Origin: an uncultured Clostridia bacterium
GTDB lineage: Bacteria; Bacillota; Clostridia; TANB77; CAG-508
Assembly (NCBI GenBank): GCA_944386355.1
Contig: CALXAU010000004.1
Coordinates: 1-38,438, forward strand
Direction of reading: 5' to 3'
DNA length: 38,438 nt
Shown: in pieces, positions 26,822 to 37,600 of the stretch
Layout of the letters: every line of letters begins with the position of its first letter
Numbering within the stretch: position 1 is the stretch's first letter
Translations under genes and position numbers: made by a program
The notes under the pieces: model-generated
Told to the model about the DNA's origin: nothing
The model's database searches: none
Seen by the model: only the letters and a program-made list of their open reading frames with translations

Positions 26822-29800
26822 ATGTATTTAAAAAGGTTAGAATTACAAGGATTTAAATCATTTGCAGATAAAACAGTATTAGAATTTATGCCAGGAATTA
26901 CGAGTGTAATAGGGCCAAATGGTTCAGGAAAAAGCAATATTGCAGATAGCATAAGGTGGGTATTAGGAGAGCAAAGCATGAAATCATTAAGAGGATCAAA
27001 ATCTCTTGATGTAATTTTTGCTGGAACTCAAAATAGAAAATCATTAGGATTTGCTGAAGCATCATTAGTATTTGATAATTCCGACGGAGCACTTCCAATT
27101 GAATACACAGAAGTAACCATTACAAGAAAACTATATAGAAGTGGAGAAACAGGGTATTACATAAACAAAACACCATGTAGATTAAAAGACGTTTTAGAAC
27201 TATTTATGGATACTGGTATAGGTAAAGACGGATATTCAATTATTGGACAAGGAAAAATAGATGAGATATTAAGTAATAAATCTGAAGATAGAAGGCATAT
27301 TTTTGAAGAAGCGGCAGGAATAGTAAAATATAGAGCAAGAAGACAGGAAACTGAAAAAAAATTAGAGCAAACAAAATTAAATTTATTAAGAATAAATGAT
27401 ATTTTGTCAGAAATAGAGGCAAACATAGAGCCACTAAAAATGCAATCAGAAAAAGCAAAGAAATTTTTAAACTTAAGAGATGAGCTAAAAAATATAGAAA
27501 TAGGTCTTTTTCTATTTCACATTGATAAATACAAAAAAGAATTGGAACAGATTTCAGAAGATGAAGAAATCTTAAGTGTTGAATGTAAACAAGAAGAAGG
27601 CAGATTAGAGAGATTAGAATTTTTAAAAAATGAGTTAAAAGATCAAATAGAAGAAATTACAACACAAATAGAAGATTTAACTAAATTAGGATATGAAAAA
27701 CAAAATAATATTGAAAAACAATTAGCAAATAATAATATTTCAGAAGAAAGAATAAAAAACAATGAAGAAAATAAGAAAAGATTTCAAGAAGAGATAGAGG
27801 AATTAGAAATAAAGAAAAAGCAATTAGAAGAAGAGATACAACAAAAACAAGAAAAAACAGAAAATTTACAAAAAAATAGAGAAAAATTCGAAAAAGAATT
27901 AGAACAAAAACAACAAGAATTAGATAAAATAACACAAAAATTATCATCAAAAGAAATTGAAATTGAAAAGTTAAAACAAATAGTAGAAGAAAATACAGAC
28001 CAAAAATATGAGCTAAATTCACAAATTAATGAAAATAATGTTATTTTAGAAAATCAAGAAAAAAGAATAACTCAAATAAAGCAAGAAATATCTTTAGATA
28101 TATCAGAATTAGATAAATTAAGAATGACAAAAGAAGATATATCAAAAGAATTTAATAAAATTGAAACTGAAAGAAAACAAAATAAAACAATATTAGAAGA
28201 AGCTAAAAGAAAAACTAGCATAATAACTCAGGAGATTAAAGTCTTACAAACAAGGCTAAATACTAAGGCAAATGAAACAAGAATGAAAGAAACTAGGCAA
28301 AAATTTTTAATGGAAACTCAAAAAGAAAAAGAAGGTTATCAAAGAAGTGTTAAAGAAATACTAAAAGCATGTGAGAACAATCAAATGTTAAAAAAAGGCA
28401 TGGAAGGTGTTCTAGCAGATTTAATTGAAGTTCCAGAAGAATTTGAAGTTGCAATAGAAATGTGTCTAGGCAATAATCTACAAAATATAGTAACAAAAAC
28501 AGAAGAAGATGCAAAAAAACTAATTCAGTATTTAAGAAACAATAATTTAGGTAGAGCCTCTTTTTTGCCAATGACTGCAATAAAAGGGAAAAAGCTAGAC
28601 AAGATAAAAGGAAAAAATGACGGTGTGTATGGAATTGCATCAGACCTTATAAAATATCCTAAAGACAAAGAACAAATAATTTTATATTTGCTTGGAAGAA
28701 CAGTTATTGTTGATAATATGGATACTGCAATTGCAATAGCAAAACACAATAACTATACATTTAGAATAGTAACTAAAGAAGGAGATATCTTAAATGCATC
28801 AGGTGCAATGTCAGGAGGATCTGTTGCAAAAAGGTCTGTTCCAATATTAGGAAGAGGTAGAGAAATTGAAAAATTAGAAGAAGAAATAAATAAATATAAA
28901 AGTGAGTTAAAAGATATAGAAGAAGAAATAACAAAAAAAGAAAAGCAAATGGAAGAAGATTTGGAAGGAGTATCTGGAGTAGAAAGCACACTGCAAGAAC
29001 TAGATATATCACATGCTACGTATAGTCAAAGAATTATACTTTTAGACGAAAATATTGAAAAAATTAAGACAAAAATAGAAAAATTGAAACTAGAAACTAA
29101 AAATATTGAAGAAAATAAAGAAATTATAACAAAAAAACAAGAAGACATTAAAAAAGAAATACAACAACTTACAATAGAAATGGATGAATATACAAAAACA
29201 ATTTCAGAATTTTCATCAACAAATAAAGAAACACAAAAAACAATAGATGATCTTAATTTTGACATAACAAATTTAAAAATATCTGTATCTTCTTTTGATG
29301 AAAGTCAAATGTCTATAGAAGAAATGAAGCAAAGAATATTGGCAGATATAGAATTAAATAATAAATCTTTAGAAAGTAAAAAAGCAAAGATATCTAGTAT
29401 TGATAATGAAAATGAAATTTTGAAAAATCAAATACAAGATACTTTAAAACAAATAGAAGAATTTAGAATAGAAGTTAAAGAAAGTAATGAAAAAATAGAA
29501 AAAAAGAAAATAGAAAGAATAGAAAAAAATAAGAAATTAGAAGAACAAGAAAAAGAAATATTAGAAAAAAGGAATAGAATAGAAGAACATAAGCAACAAA
29601 TACTAAAAATTCAAATGAAAAAGTCAAAAATAGAAGAAGAAAATACACAAATAATAAATAAATTATGGGATGAGTATGAATTAACTCCAAATAATGTTGG
29701 AGAAATAAATAAACCAGAAAATATCGCACTTACACAAAAGAAAGTAACAAGTTTAAGAAAAGAAATGAGAGACTTAGGAAATGTTAATTTAGAAGCAATA

Positions 29801-30370
29801 GAAGAATATAAAACAACAAAAGAAAGATATGATTTTATGTGTGAACAAAGAGTTGATCTAGAAGATACTATGACAAAATTAAGAAAAATTATATCTAATA
29901 TGACAACTGTTATGAAAGAACAATTTAGAGAGCAATTTTCTAAAATAAATAAAAACTTTGAAGAAGTTTTTAAAGAACTTTTTGGAGGAGGTAGAGCAAC
30001 ACTTACTCTAGAAGATGAAGATAATATCTTAGAATGTGGGATAGATATAAATGTACAGCCACCTGGAAAAAAATTGCAAAATATGACTCTTTTATCAGGA
30101 GGAGAAAAGGCTTTTACAGCAATAGCTTTGCTTTTTGCAATATTAAAAATAAATCCTTCTCCTTTCTGTGTATTAGATGAAATAGAAGCGGCATTAGATG
30201 ATGTTAATGTATATAGATATGCAGAATATTTAAAGAAATTTACAAAAGATACACAATTTTTAGTAATTACACATAGAAAAGGAACTATGGAAGCAGCAGA
30301 TACTGTGTATGGTGTTACAATGGAAGAAAGCGGAATATCTAAGTTATTATCTATGAAGTTAAAATCTTAA
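26822..30370 (+). CDS. smc: Chromosome segregation ATPase SMC
   Basis: This is the structural maintenance of chromosomes protein, which with ScpA and ScpB organises and separates sister chromosomes. ATG follows AAAGGTGA. It has 1182 residues, a normal length. Walker A GPNGSGKSNI lies near 32-41. Two long coiled coils, extremely rich in Glu, Lys and Gln (about 170-500 and 690-1010), flank the hinge (about 510-680), which includes NASGAMSGGSVAKR. The C-terminal head has the signature LLSGGEKAFTAIALLFAIL near 1088 and Walker B with VLDEIEAALDD near 1117. rnc and ftsY, frequent neighbours of smc, are not present; nrdG follows instead. Confidence 0.98.
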   Translation: MYLKRLELQGFKSFADKTVLEFMPGITSVIGPNGSGKSNIADSIRWVLGEQSMKSLRGSKSLDVIFAGTQNRKSLGFAEASLVFDNSDGALPIEYTEVTITRKLYRSGETGYYINKTPCRLKDVLELFMDTGIGKDGYSIIGQGKIDEILSNKSEDRRHIFEEAAGIVKYRARRQETEKKLEQTKLNLLRINDILSEIEANIEPLKMQSEKAKKFLNLRDELKNIEIGLFLFHIDKYKKELEQISEDEEILSVECKQEEGRLERLEFLKNELKDQIEEITTQIEDLTKLGYEKQNNIEKQLANNNISEERIKNNEENKKRFQEEIEELEIKKKQLEEEIQQKQEKTENLQKNREKFEKELEQKQQELDKITQKLSSKEIEIEKLKQIVEENTDQKYELNSQINENNVILENQEKRITQIKQEISLDISELDKLRMTKEDISKEFNKIETERKQNKTILEEAKRKTSIITQEIKVLQTRLNTKANETRMKETRQKFLMETQKEKEGYQRSVKEILKACENNQMLKKGMEGVLADLIEVPEEFEVAIEMCLGNNLQNIVTKTEEDAKKLIQYLRNNNLGRASFLPMTAIKGKKLDKIKGKNDGVYGIASDLIKYPKDKEQIILYLLGRTVIVDNMDTAIAIAKHNNYTFRIVTKEGDILNASGAMSGGSVAKRSVPILGRGREIEKLEEEINKYKSELKDIEEEITKKEKQMEEDLEGVSGVESTLQELDISHATYSQRIILLDENIEKIKTKIEKLKLETKNIEENKEIITKKQEDIKKEIQQLTIEMDEYTKTISEFSSTNKETQKTIDDLNFDITNLKISVSSFDESQMSIEEMKQRILADIELNNKSLESKKAKISSIDNENEILKNQIQDTLKQIEEFRIEVKESNEKIEKKKIERIEKNKKLEEQEKEILEKRNRIEEHKQQILKIQMKKSKIEEENTQIINKLWDEYELTPNNVGEINKPENIALTQKKVTSLRKEMRDLGNVNLEAIEEYKTTKERYDFMCEQRVDLEDTMTKLRKIISNMTTVMKEQFREQFSKINKNFEEVFKELFGGGRATLTLEDEDNILECGIDINVQPPGKKLQNMTLLSGGEKAFTAIALLFAILKINPSPFCVLDEIEAALDDVNVYRYAEYLKKFTKDTQFLVITHRKGTMEAADTVYGVTMEESGISKLLSMKLKS

Positions 30371-30396
30371 TATTGATAATTTTAATATATTAAACT

Positions 30397-30414
30397 ATAG
30401 GCAGATGAGCCTAT
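30397..30414 (+). terminator. Weak hairpin after smc
   Basis: ATAGGC (30397-30402), loop AGATGA, GCCTAT (30409-30414), followed by TATTATT rather than a clean T-run. A possible weak terminator between smc and nrdG. Confidence 0.35.
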
Positions 30415-30495
30415 TATTAAAGTATTACTAATATAAAGGAAATATATAAAAAATATAACTAAATAATGTAGAAAATGAAAGGAATGAAATAAAAA

Positions 30496-30993
30496 ATGAA
30501 TTATGCTGATATAAAAAAAGTGGATGTAGCAAATGGAGAAGGAGTAAGAGTATCACTTTTTGTAAGTGGTTGTACTCATCAATGTAAAGGATGTTTTAAT
30601 AAAGAAGCATGGGATTTTAATTATGGAAAACCATTTACACAAGAAACAATAGATAAAGTAATAAATTATTTAGATAATCCATATATTTCAGGGCTAACTA
30701 TTTTAGGAGGAGAACCATTAGAACATGAAAATCAAAAAGGATTACTTCCTCTTTTAAAAAAAGTAAAAGAAAAATTTCCAGAAAAAAATGTATGGTGTTA
30801 CACAGGATATAGGTATGATAAAGATATAATGGAAAAAATGTATAAAAATTGGAAAGAAACACCTGAGGTGTTATCATATATAGATGTATTAGTAGACGGA
30901 GAATTTGAAGAAGATAAAAAAGATATAACTTTAAAATTTAGAGGTTCTTCAAATCAAAGAATTATAAATTTAAAAGAAAAAAGAGCAGGATAA
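30496..30993 (+). CDS. nrdG: Anaerobic ribonucleotide-reductase activating protein
   Basis: This radical-SAM enzyme installs the glycyl radical on the class III ribonucleotide reductase NrdD, needed for dNTP synthesis without oxygen. The 165-residue length is typical. The iron-sulfur motif CTHQCKGC (C26, C30, C33: CxxxCxxC) is followed by FNKEAWDFNYGKPF, which is characteristic of NrdG. TILGGEPLEH near 75-84 is the conserved GGEP SAM-binding motif, and VWCYTGYRYD lies near 100. AAAGGAATG precedes the ATG by about 12 bases. nrdD is not adjacent, so the partner must be elsewhere. It supports an anaerobic lifestyle. Confidence 0.93.
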   Translation: MNYADIKKVDVANGEGVRVSLFVSGCTHQCKGCFNKEAWDFNYGKPFTQETIDKVINYLDNPYISGLTILGGEPLEHENQKGLLPLLKKVKEKFPEKNVWCYTGYRYDKDIMEKMYKNWKETPEVLSYIDVLVDGEFEEDKKDITLKFRGSSNQRIINLKEKRAG

Positions 30994-31023
30994 AATTTAT
31001 AGTTTTTTAATTTTAGCAATTTA

Positions 31024-31050
31024 TTGCAATTTTCAACAAAATATTATAAA
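31024..31050 (+). promoter_or_regulatory. Candidate Spo0A box and promoter of spoIIE
   Basis: TTTTCAACAAA (31030-31040) differs by one base from TTTTCGACAAA, the complement of the Spo0A box TTTGTCGAAAA. A -10-like TATAAA follows at 31045-31050. spoIIE in Bacillus is activated by Spo0A-P (established knowledge). The leader to ATG 31205 is about 150 AT-rich bases in which I see nothing else. Confidence 0.45.
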
Positions 31051-31204
31051 ATAAACCAAGTAAAATGAAGGAAAATATAATAACAAAAAAATCTATATCA
31101 AAAAAGGTAGAAAACTTTTTATAAATAGATACCTAAAAAAGACAAAAACCACAAAGGACAAGTTGTAAAATAGAGACAATAAAAATTAAGAGGTGGTAAC
31201 AAAA

Positions 31205-33646
31205 ATGTTTCAAAATATAGAGGGTACTATAAGACAAAATCCTTTTTCAAAAGAAAATACAACACAAAAAATAAAAAATTTAAAAATATTAAATAACATA
31301 TTTACAAAGCAATATATAGCCATATATATAATTTCTTTTATGGTATCACAAATTACTTTTTCAGGAGATTTTTCTCCTTTTTGTATTAGTTTAATAGGAG
31401 CATGTTTTGCAAACTCAGTACCTGTTGCAGGGGTAATAGTTTCTGCACTAATAGGAGTTATTATAAAGCAAGGCATTAGCGCAACTCTAACATATATATT
31501 GACAATATTAGTAATGATAGCAACATTTTTTATACTAAAACCTAGATACAACGAAGAACAAAGAAATGAAAAAATAAAACTAGGAAAAAATGTTTTAATA
31601 TCAAGTCTAATTGTACAATTAGCAAGAATAACAATATCAGGATTTACAGTATACGATCTATTAGCAAGTATAACAGTTTCAATAGTGATATATGTATTTT
31701 ACAAAATATTTGTTAATTCTTTAGCTATGTTGCAAGATATTAGAGAGAAAAAAGCATTTTCAATAGAAGAAGTAATGGGAACAAGTTTATTAATTTCTAT
31801 TGCAATATGTGCATTTGGAGAACTTTCAGTTTTAGGTTTTTCAATAAGAAATATTTTAAGTATTTTAATTGTACTTATACTTGGTTGGAAAAATGGAATA
31901 TTAGTTGGAACAACAGCTGGAGTAACAATAGGTGTAACACTTGGAATAATTGTGCAAACAGAGCCTATAATGATAGCAGCATATGCTATATCAGGAATGA
32001 TAGCAGGAATTTTAAATAAATTTGGTAAAATAGGAGTTATTTTAGGTTTTGTTTTAGGAAATATAGTATTAGCCTATGTTGCAAATGGATATACAGTAGA
32101 ATTAATCCATTTTAAAGAAATATTAATTGCCTCAATAGGATTATTAGCTTTACCTAAGAATGTAGAAATAAATATAGAAGAATTTGTTGGTAAATCTAAA
32201 TTTTTACCTGTATTTTCAAATAGAGGGTTAAATAAAAGTAAAGAAGTAGCAGAAAATTTAAATAATGTATCAGAGACAATACATATAATGGCAAAAAGTT
32301 ATAAACAAGAAGAATTATTCCAAGAAGAAGAAAAAGTTCAAAGAGAAGAAAATAAGCAAATATTTATTACAAAATTATTAGATGAATTAGATGCATATAA
32401 AGAAAATTTATTATATGATGATTTAGCAAATACAGAAGGAAAAATCGTACAAGATATTTTTGATTTTTTAATAGACAAGCAGTCTATTGAAAGAAAAGAT
32501 TTGCTAAAAATATTTGCTGAAAACAATAGTTATATTGTAGGAGTAAATGATAATAAAATAAGTAAATATTTAGAAGATAATATAAATCAAGTTTTAAGGG
32601 CAGTTAATAGTGCATATCAAAGAAGTAAATCTGACTTTGTTTGGAAAAAGAAACTAGAACAAAGTAAGAAAAACATGAAAAATCAATTGGATAATGTATC
32701 AAAGGCTATACAAGATATAGCGAACAATATAGAAAAATCATCAAAATTAGAAGAAGAACAAGAAAAACAAAGAGAAGAGATCATTACTTTATTAAAACAA
32801 AAACAAATAGAAGTAGAAGATGTAATTTTAAAGAAAGAAAATAGGTATTTTATAGAAATATATCTAAATAAAAATCAAGAAGAATTTGAAAATGTAGATA
32901 TTTCGGAAATACTATCAAAGGTATGTAAAGAAAGAATAGTAGAAAACAAAGAAGCAAGTTTAGGAAATAGAATAAATTATATTTCAGATGATAATTATGT
33001 TATGGGGTTTGCAACAGCTAATGCAACTAAAAATAAAAGTGAAATATCAGGAGATAGTATTTTAAATATAAGACTTAAAGACGGTAACTATTTAATTGCT
33101 ATAAGTGATGGCATGGGCTCAGGAAGTAAAGCAATGCAAAGTAGTAGACAAGCATTAAAAATGTTAGAAAATTTACTTTTATCAGGATTTGATAAAAATA
33201 CTTCTATAGAACTAATAAAATCTGCTCTAATTAGTCAAAATGAAGAATCATTTGCAACACTAGATATAGCAATAGTAGACCTATATAAAGGAAAAGTAGA
33301 ATTTATGAAAAGTGGAGCATGTCCTACATATTTAAAATTAAATAAAAAAGTAAAAGTAGTAAAAGCAAATTCTTTACCAACAGGAATAATAGATGAATCT
33401 AAATTAGATATTTTTGATGTAGATATTCAAGAAAATGAAATAATGCTTATGTGTACAGACGGAATATTAGATTCAAATGTTGAATATAAAAATAAAGAAT
33501 TATGGATTAAATATCTTTTAGAAGATATAGAAACAAATAATACTAAGAAAATATCTGATTTGATATTAAATGAAGCTATAGATAATAATTATGGAATACC
33601 AAAAGATGATATGACAATTGTTACATGTAAATTTATGAAAAAATAG
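31205..33646 (+). CDS. spoIIE: Stage II sporulation protein E (PP2C phosphatase)
   Basis: This membrane-bound serine phosphatase activates sigma-F in the forespore by dephosphorylating SpoIIAA. I start it at ATG 31205, seven bases after GAGGTGGT; the GTG at 31193 lies within that RBS. It has 813 residues, near the usual 820 or so. The N-terminal third has about ten hydrophobic helices (about residues 35-325). A charged helical regulatory region rich in Glu and Lys follows, and the PP2C domain carries AISDGMGSGSKAMQSSR near 631-647 and MCTDGILDSNVE near 748, both with metal-binding Asp. It is the main evidence that the organism belongs to an endospore-forming lineage. Confidence 0.93.
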   Translation: MFQNIEGTIRQNPFSKENTTQKIKNLKILNNIFTKQYIAIYIISFMVSQITFSGDFSPFCISLIGACFANSVPVAGVIVSALIGVIIKQGISATLTYILTILVMIATFFILKPRYNEEQRNEKIKLGKNVLISSLIVQLARITISGFTVYDLLASITVSIVIYVFYKIFVNSLAMLQDIREKKAFSIEEVMGTSLLISIAICAFGELSVLGFSIRNILSILIVLILGWKNGILVGTTAGVTIGVTLGIIVQTEPIMIAAYAISGMIAGILNKFGKIGVILGFVLGNIVLAYVANGYTVELIHFKEILIASIGLLALPKNVEINIEEFVGKSKFLPVFSNRGLNKSKEVAENLNNVSETIHIMAKSYKQEELFQEEEKVQREENKQIFITKLLDELDAYKENLLYDDLANTEGKIVQDIFDFLIDKQSIERKDLLKIFAENNSYIVGVNDNKISKYLEDNINQVLRAVNSAYQRSKSDFVWKKKLEQSKKNMKNQLDNVSKAIQDIANNIEKSSKLEEEQEKQREEIITLLKQKQIEVEDVILKKENRYFIEIYLNKNQEEFENVDISEILSKVCKERIVENKEASLGNRINYISDDNYVMGFATANATKNKSEISGDSILNIRLKDGNYLIAISDGMGSGSKAMQSSRQALKMLENLLLSGFDKNTSIELIKSALISQNEESFATLDIAIVDLYKGKVEFMKSGACPTYLKLNKKVKVVKANSLPTGIIDESKLDIFDVDIQENEIMLMCTDGILDSNVEYKNKELWIKYLLEDIETNNTKKISDLILNEAIDNNYGIPKDDMTIVTCKFMKK

Positions 33647-33760
33647 TTAAAGTTTATTACAATTCACTGAATAATATTTCCCATTTGTTTATGTTTAAAT
33701 TATAAAAATGAAATATAATTTGTAACTTAAGTTTATCTAAAAAATATATATTTAAATAAA

Positions 33761-33817
33761 AAATTGAATATTGTGTGTAGATTAAATTACTAAATCTTTA
33801 TCTACAATATTCAATTT
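33761..33817. terminator. Long inverted repeat between convergent spoIIE and HNH gene
   Basis: AAATTGAATATTGT (33761-33774) is repeated inverted at 33804-33817, and GTAGAT (33777-33782) pairs with ATCTAC (33800-33805). The stem therefore runs with only a small bulge. Its right arm is the 3' coding end of the HNH gene. It likely serves as a bidirectional terminator. Confidence 0.6.
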
Positions 33818-34237
33818 ATCATGTTTTTTTAAATATTTTATTTCAAATATTTGGGCACAAACTTCTTTAGATAATGTAATGAAATCATTTTCATTTAATA
33901 AATCTGTAGGTTTAAAATTTGAATTAACTTTTCTTTTCACTTCATAAAATTTTTGGTATTTTTTAAAAGATTCATTTAAAATTTCCTGAATCTCCTTTTC
34001 TTGAGAATGAAACCATAAGTGATTTTCTTCAGATAAAATAGCTCCATTTTCTTCGGATTCAACGCCACCATGAATTTTGGGCTTTATATGGTGATAGGTA
34101 AGTTGCTTCATTCTTTTAAATTCTTTTTTATTTTTATAGGTTCTATTAGGAATAAACTTATTTAAACCTAGCATCTCAATCCAACAAGCAGTACCATATT
34201 TTTTTAACATACGATTTTTTATACCTTTATAACTCAT
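33782..34237 (-). CDS. HNH endonuclease-domain protein
   Basis: This is a small protein of 151 residues starting at ATG 34237 (MSYKGIKNRMLKKYG), eight bases after GGAGGG; an ATG at 34249 overlaps the RBS. The core TYHHIKPKIHGGVESEENGA then LSEENHLWFHSQ fits the HNH nuclease pattern: His-His at 49-50, GG at 57-58, Asn at 64, His at 73 and 77. The rest is charged and helical, with no second recognised domain. It stands alone, without phage, intron or restriction-modification genes beside it. It might be a solitary HNH nuclease or a nicking/repair factor. It has its own good promoter. Nuclease activity is inferred from the motif. Confidence 0.75.
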   Translation of the reverse strand: MSYKGIKNRMLKKYGTACWIEMLGLNKFIPNRTYKNKKEFKRMKQLTYHHIKPKIHGGVESEENGAILSEENHLWFHSQEKEIQEILNESFKKYQKFYEVKRKVNSNFKPTDLLNENDFITLSKEVCAQIFEIKYLKKHDKLNIVDKDLVI

Positions 34238-34265
34238 ACTTCCCTCCATTTAAAAAATATAATAT

Positions 34266-34294
34266 ATTATACTATACATAAATTATGTTTTCAA
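34266..34294 (-). promoter_or_regulatory. SigA-type promoter of the HNH gene
   Basis: On the minus strand: -35 TTGAAA (34294-34289), a 17-base spacer and a perfect -10 TATAAT (34271-34266). The start codon lies about 30 bases downstream of the -10. Confidence 0.7.
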
Positions 34295-34410
34295 TCTTAT
34301 TTATAATTTAAATTTAGTATTTTTACTATAAAAAATAAATATAAAGCAAAATCATAATACAAAGTATGTATAGTGGAAAATAATGCATTAATATGACAGA
34401 AATTACGGTA

Positions 34411-34453
34411 AAAGATGTAACCATTTAATCCGTATGGATAAGGTTACATTTTT
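34411..34453 (+). terminator. Terminator-like hairpin in the HNH/surface-protein spacer
   Basis: ATGTAACC (34415-34422) pairs with GGTTACAT (34442-34449), followed by a T-run. The 19-base loop can form an inner CCAT/ATGG pairing that competes for the same CC. No gene ends just upstream except an 11-codon frame starting at the ATG near 34393 (MTEITVKDVTI). It may end a small RNA or be a leader element of the surface protein gene. The rest of 34295-34624 is AT-rich without a clear signal. Confidence 0.4.
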
Positions 34454-34624
34454 AAAATTTTGCACTAAAAAAGAAATAAAAATGTAATAAAACTAAAAAA
34501 GCCTAAAACCGTAAGAAAAATCATTTTTTTTGATAAAAGATACTATTTACAAATAACTACGAAAGTATTAGATTAAATATATAGATACTTTTATTATAAG
34601 ATGATTGGAGGTTAAAAATATATT

Positions 34625-37600
34625 ATGAAAAAAAATAATTTAACAAAATTTATAAGTTTAGTAATAATTATATTTTTAGTAGTAATGTTATTTAATGTAA
34701 GTAGAAGCACATTAAATAAATCAAAAAATTTTAATAATGAAAAAATAGAAGCATATACTGAAAACACAGATATTAAATTAAGTGATGTTCAATATAATAG
34801 GCAAACTGGAATAGTTGAAGAAATAGGTTCTTCTAGTGGTGAGCCAGAACCTGGAAAAGATAACTCGCCAAAAGATAATTATGTTAGAGCATTGGATAAT
34901 GTTATATATGAATTAGAAATGGGGATATCATCAAATTCAGGTAGTCCCATAAATCAAGGAACTATATATATAAAAGGTAAATTACCAAATCAAAGTGATT
35001 TAGAACATAAAATAATACAATGGGAAGATCAAACAGATCTTTTGGATATTACATATAATGAAGATAAAACAGAATTTGAAGCTTATTATGAAGTAACATC
35101 AAATTTAGCTAATACATCTAAATCAGTTTCATTTAATGCAATTATAACAGGTTGGGTAGAAGAAGGAATTGTAGATGTAAGTAATTATACACCAGAATTT
35201 GAAATTTCTGTTTTAGGTAATGAATCATCAAAGCAAACAATAAAAGATAGTTTTCCTTTATTTTCTTCTGCAAAAGATGTTGTAGATATAGGAATTGTAA
35301 ATGCAGGTACACAAAGAGTTAGTGATAGTGAAAATGGTGCATACATGGCATTAGCAATTACAACAAAAATTGTTGGAGAAGACAATGTAAAAGGAAGAGT
35401 ATATCCAAGAGGAACTATATCATTAGAGGCTGAAATGGATTATTCTTCATTAGAAAATATAGAAAATGTATTAGCACTTGCAAATAATGTACAAATTTCA
35501 TCATTTGCTATTACAGGAGATTCTCTTACTGATAAAAAAATCACAGATACAAGTATTGATAGTAATCTATCAAGAAGTACTTTTTTGAATGCTAAAGGTG
35601 GAGAATATATTGTAAATGGACAAAGAAAATCTGTATATAATGCAGGAAATATGGATGTAGCAATAGAAGGTAACAAATTAAAAATAGACTTTAAAAACTA
35701 TGATTTTGACGGAAACTTTCCAATAGTTACATCAGGAGATACAGGAATATCAGAAAACTATGGATATTTTACAGCAGGAAAGTTAGAATTATTCATTCCT
35801 TTTTATGAGCAAACAGCAGACTATTATTTTAATATAAAAGCTACTAAATTGTCATATGATAATAAGGAAAAAATTTTAACAATTGATGATACAAATCAAG
35901 ATGAGATAGCAACAAATAATATAATAACATCAAAACTTCCTATAGATGTGAAAGATACAAGAACAATAGGACAACATATGAATATATCATCAAAAGCTCA
36001 TCAAGAAAGTGCAGATTACGAATATACTAGTTATTGGGATGGATCATATAAAACTAATATAGGAAATACTTTTTCTATAAAAGGAATTGTTGATGAAAAT
36101 ACAGGAATTTATAAAGGTAATACAGAATCATTATATATTTGGAATAATAATGATGTAGAATATAATAAAGATGAAATAAAGGTAGAAGGATATTTAGAAT
36201 ATAAAAAAGATAACAATACAACATATAATATACAATATGGAGTATTTACAGAAAATCCAGAAAATGGAATTACAAAATATGAAGAACAACTAAATGTAGT
36301 AACAAAAGATAACTTTACATGGTATGATAGTGTGCAAGATGTTCCAGAAGGAAATCAAATATCATCTATTTGTATTGTAAGTAATAGTAATAATCCAGAA
36401 AGTATAAATAGATATGAAATAAGAAGTAAAATAAATTTCTCCATAAAAAGCAATATAGATAATGCGGGAAAAACAACATATATACTAATGAGAACAAATA
36501 TAGATAAAGATGATAATGGTAAAAAAACATGGATAGGTGGGTATGATAAAGAAACAAAACCTGCAAAATATAATTCTCAAGGAGTATTTACTGGAGCACA
36601 AAGTGGAGGAGGAACATATCTGCAAACAATCTATATGCAAATTGCAACTTTAGACTTAGAAATATCAGTAGAGGACTTAGATGAACAAGGTGAACAAAAG
36701 AAAATATATGACTTAGAAAAAGATAAAGAAATAAATTACAGTATAAAGCCAATAATTACAGACACACAAGATACAGATTTTAAAAATGTAAAAGTGGAAC
36801 TTGTGCTACCAAAGGAACTAACATATAAATTAGGATCAAGTAATATTGTTCCTGAAGAAATTATTAATAATCAAGACGGAACAACTACAATAACATATTT
36901 ATATGAAACATTTATAAAAGATAATGTAACACCAATAAAATTAACTGCTAAAATTGATCCATTTTTAGATAATGCGAGAACAGTTACATTAAATTCTTCA
37001 ATATATATGCCAAATGCAGTAAGTACATCTAAAAAACATACTATAACAATAAAAAATGATACATCTTTCCAATCTGATAGAGAAATAGAAAATACAATAT
37101 TAGCACCAGGAGAAAGTTCTAATATAACAATATCAGTAAAAAATAATACAAATGCAGAAATTTCTAATGTAAGAATAATAGAAGAACTTCCTCAAAATGG
37201 AATAAATGGATCAATAATATCATCACAATATAAAGTTGCAATTGGAGAAATAAAAACAGAGCAGCATGTATATGTTTCAAATAAAAGTACAGAAGAATTG
37301 ATTGCATTAGGTGAACTAAGTTATAATCAAGAAATATTTTTAGACAGTACAAATGCTAACTTTAAAGATACATCTATATGGACAGAAGTTACAAGTAATC
37401 AAGATATTACTGGAACAAAAACATTAATAGTAGTAATGGACAAAATGGATAGTTCATCTTCTGAAGGAATTACATATCAAATAACAGTTAACGAAAATAA
37501 TATAGGAGACACTTTTAGTTACCAAGCATATGCATCAAAAGATGCAGAATCAGGACAAGTAGTATTAAAAACAGCTAAAGAAGAACAATATGTTTTAAAT

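Noticed and set aside
27400-29700. Separate coiled-coil surface protein within smc
   Set aside because: The Glu/Lys/Gln-rich stretches are the two coiled coils of one continuous SMC reading frame with intact head and hinge.
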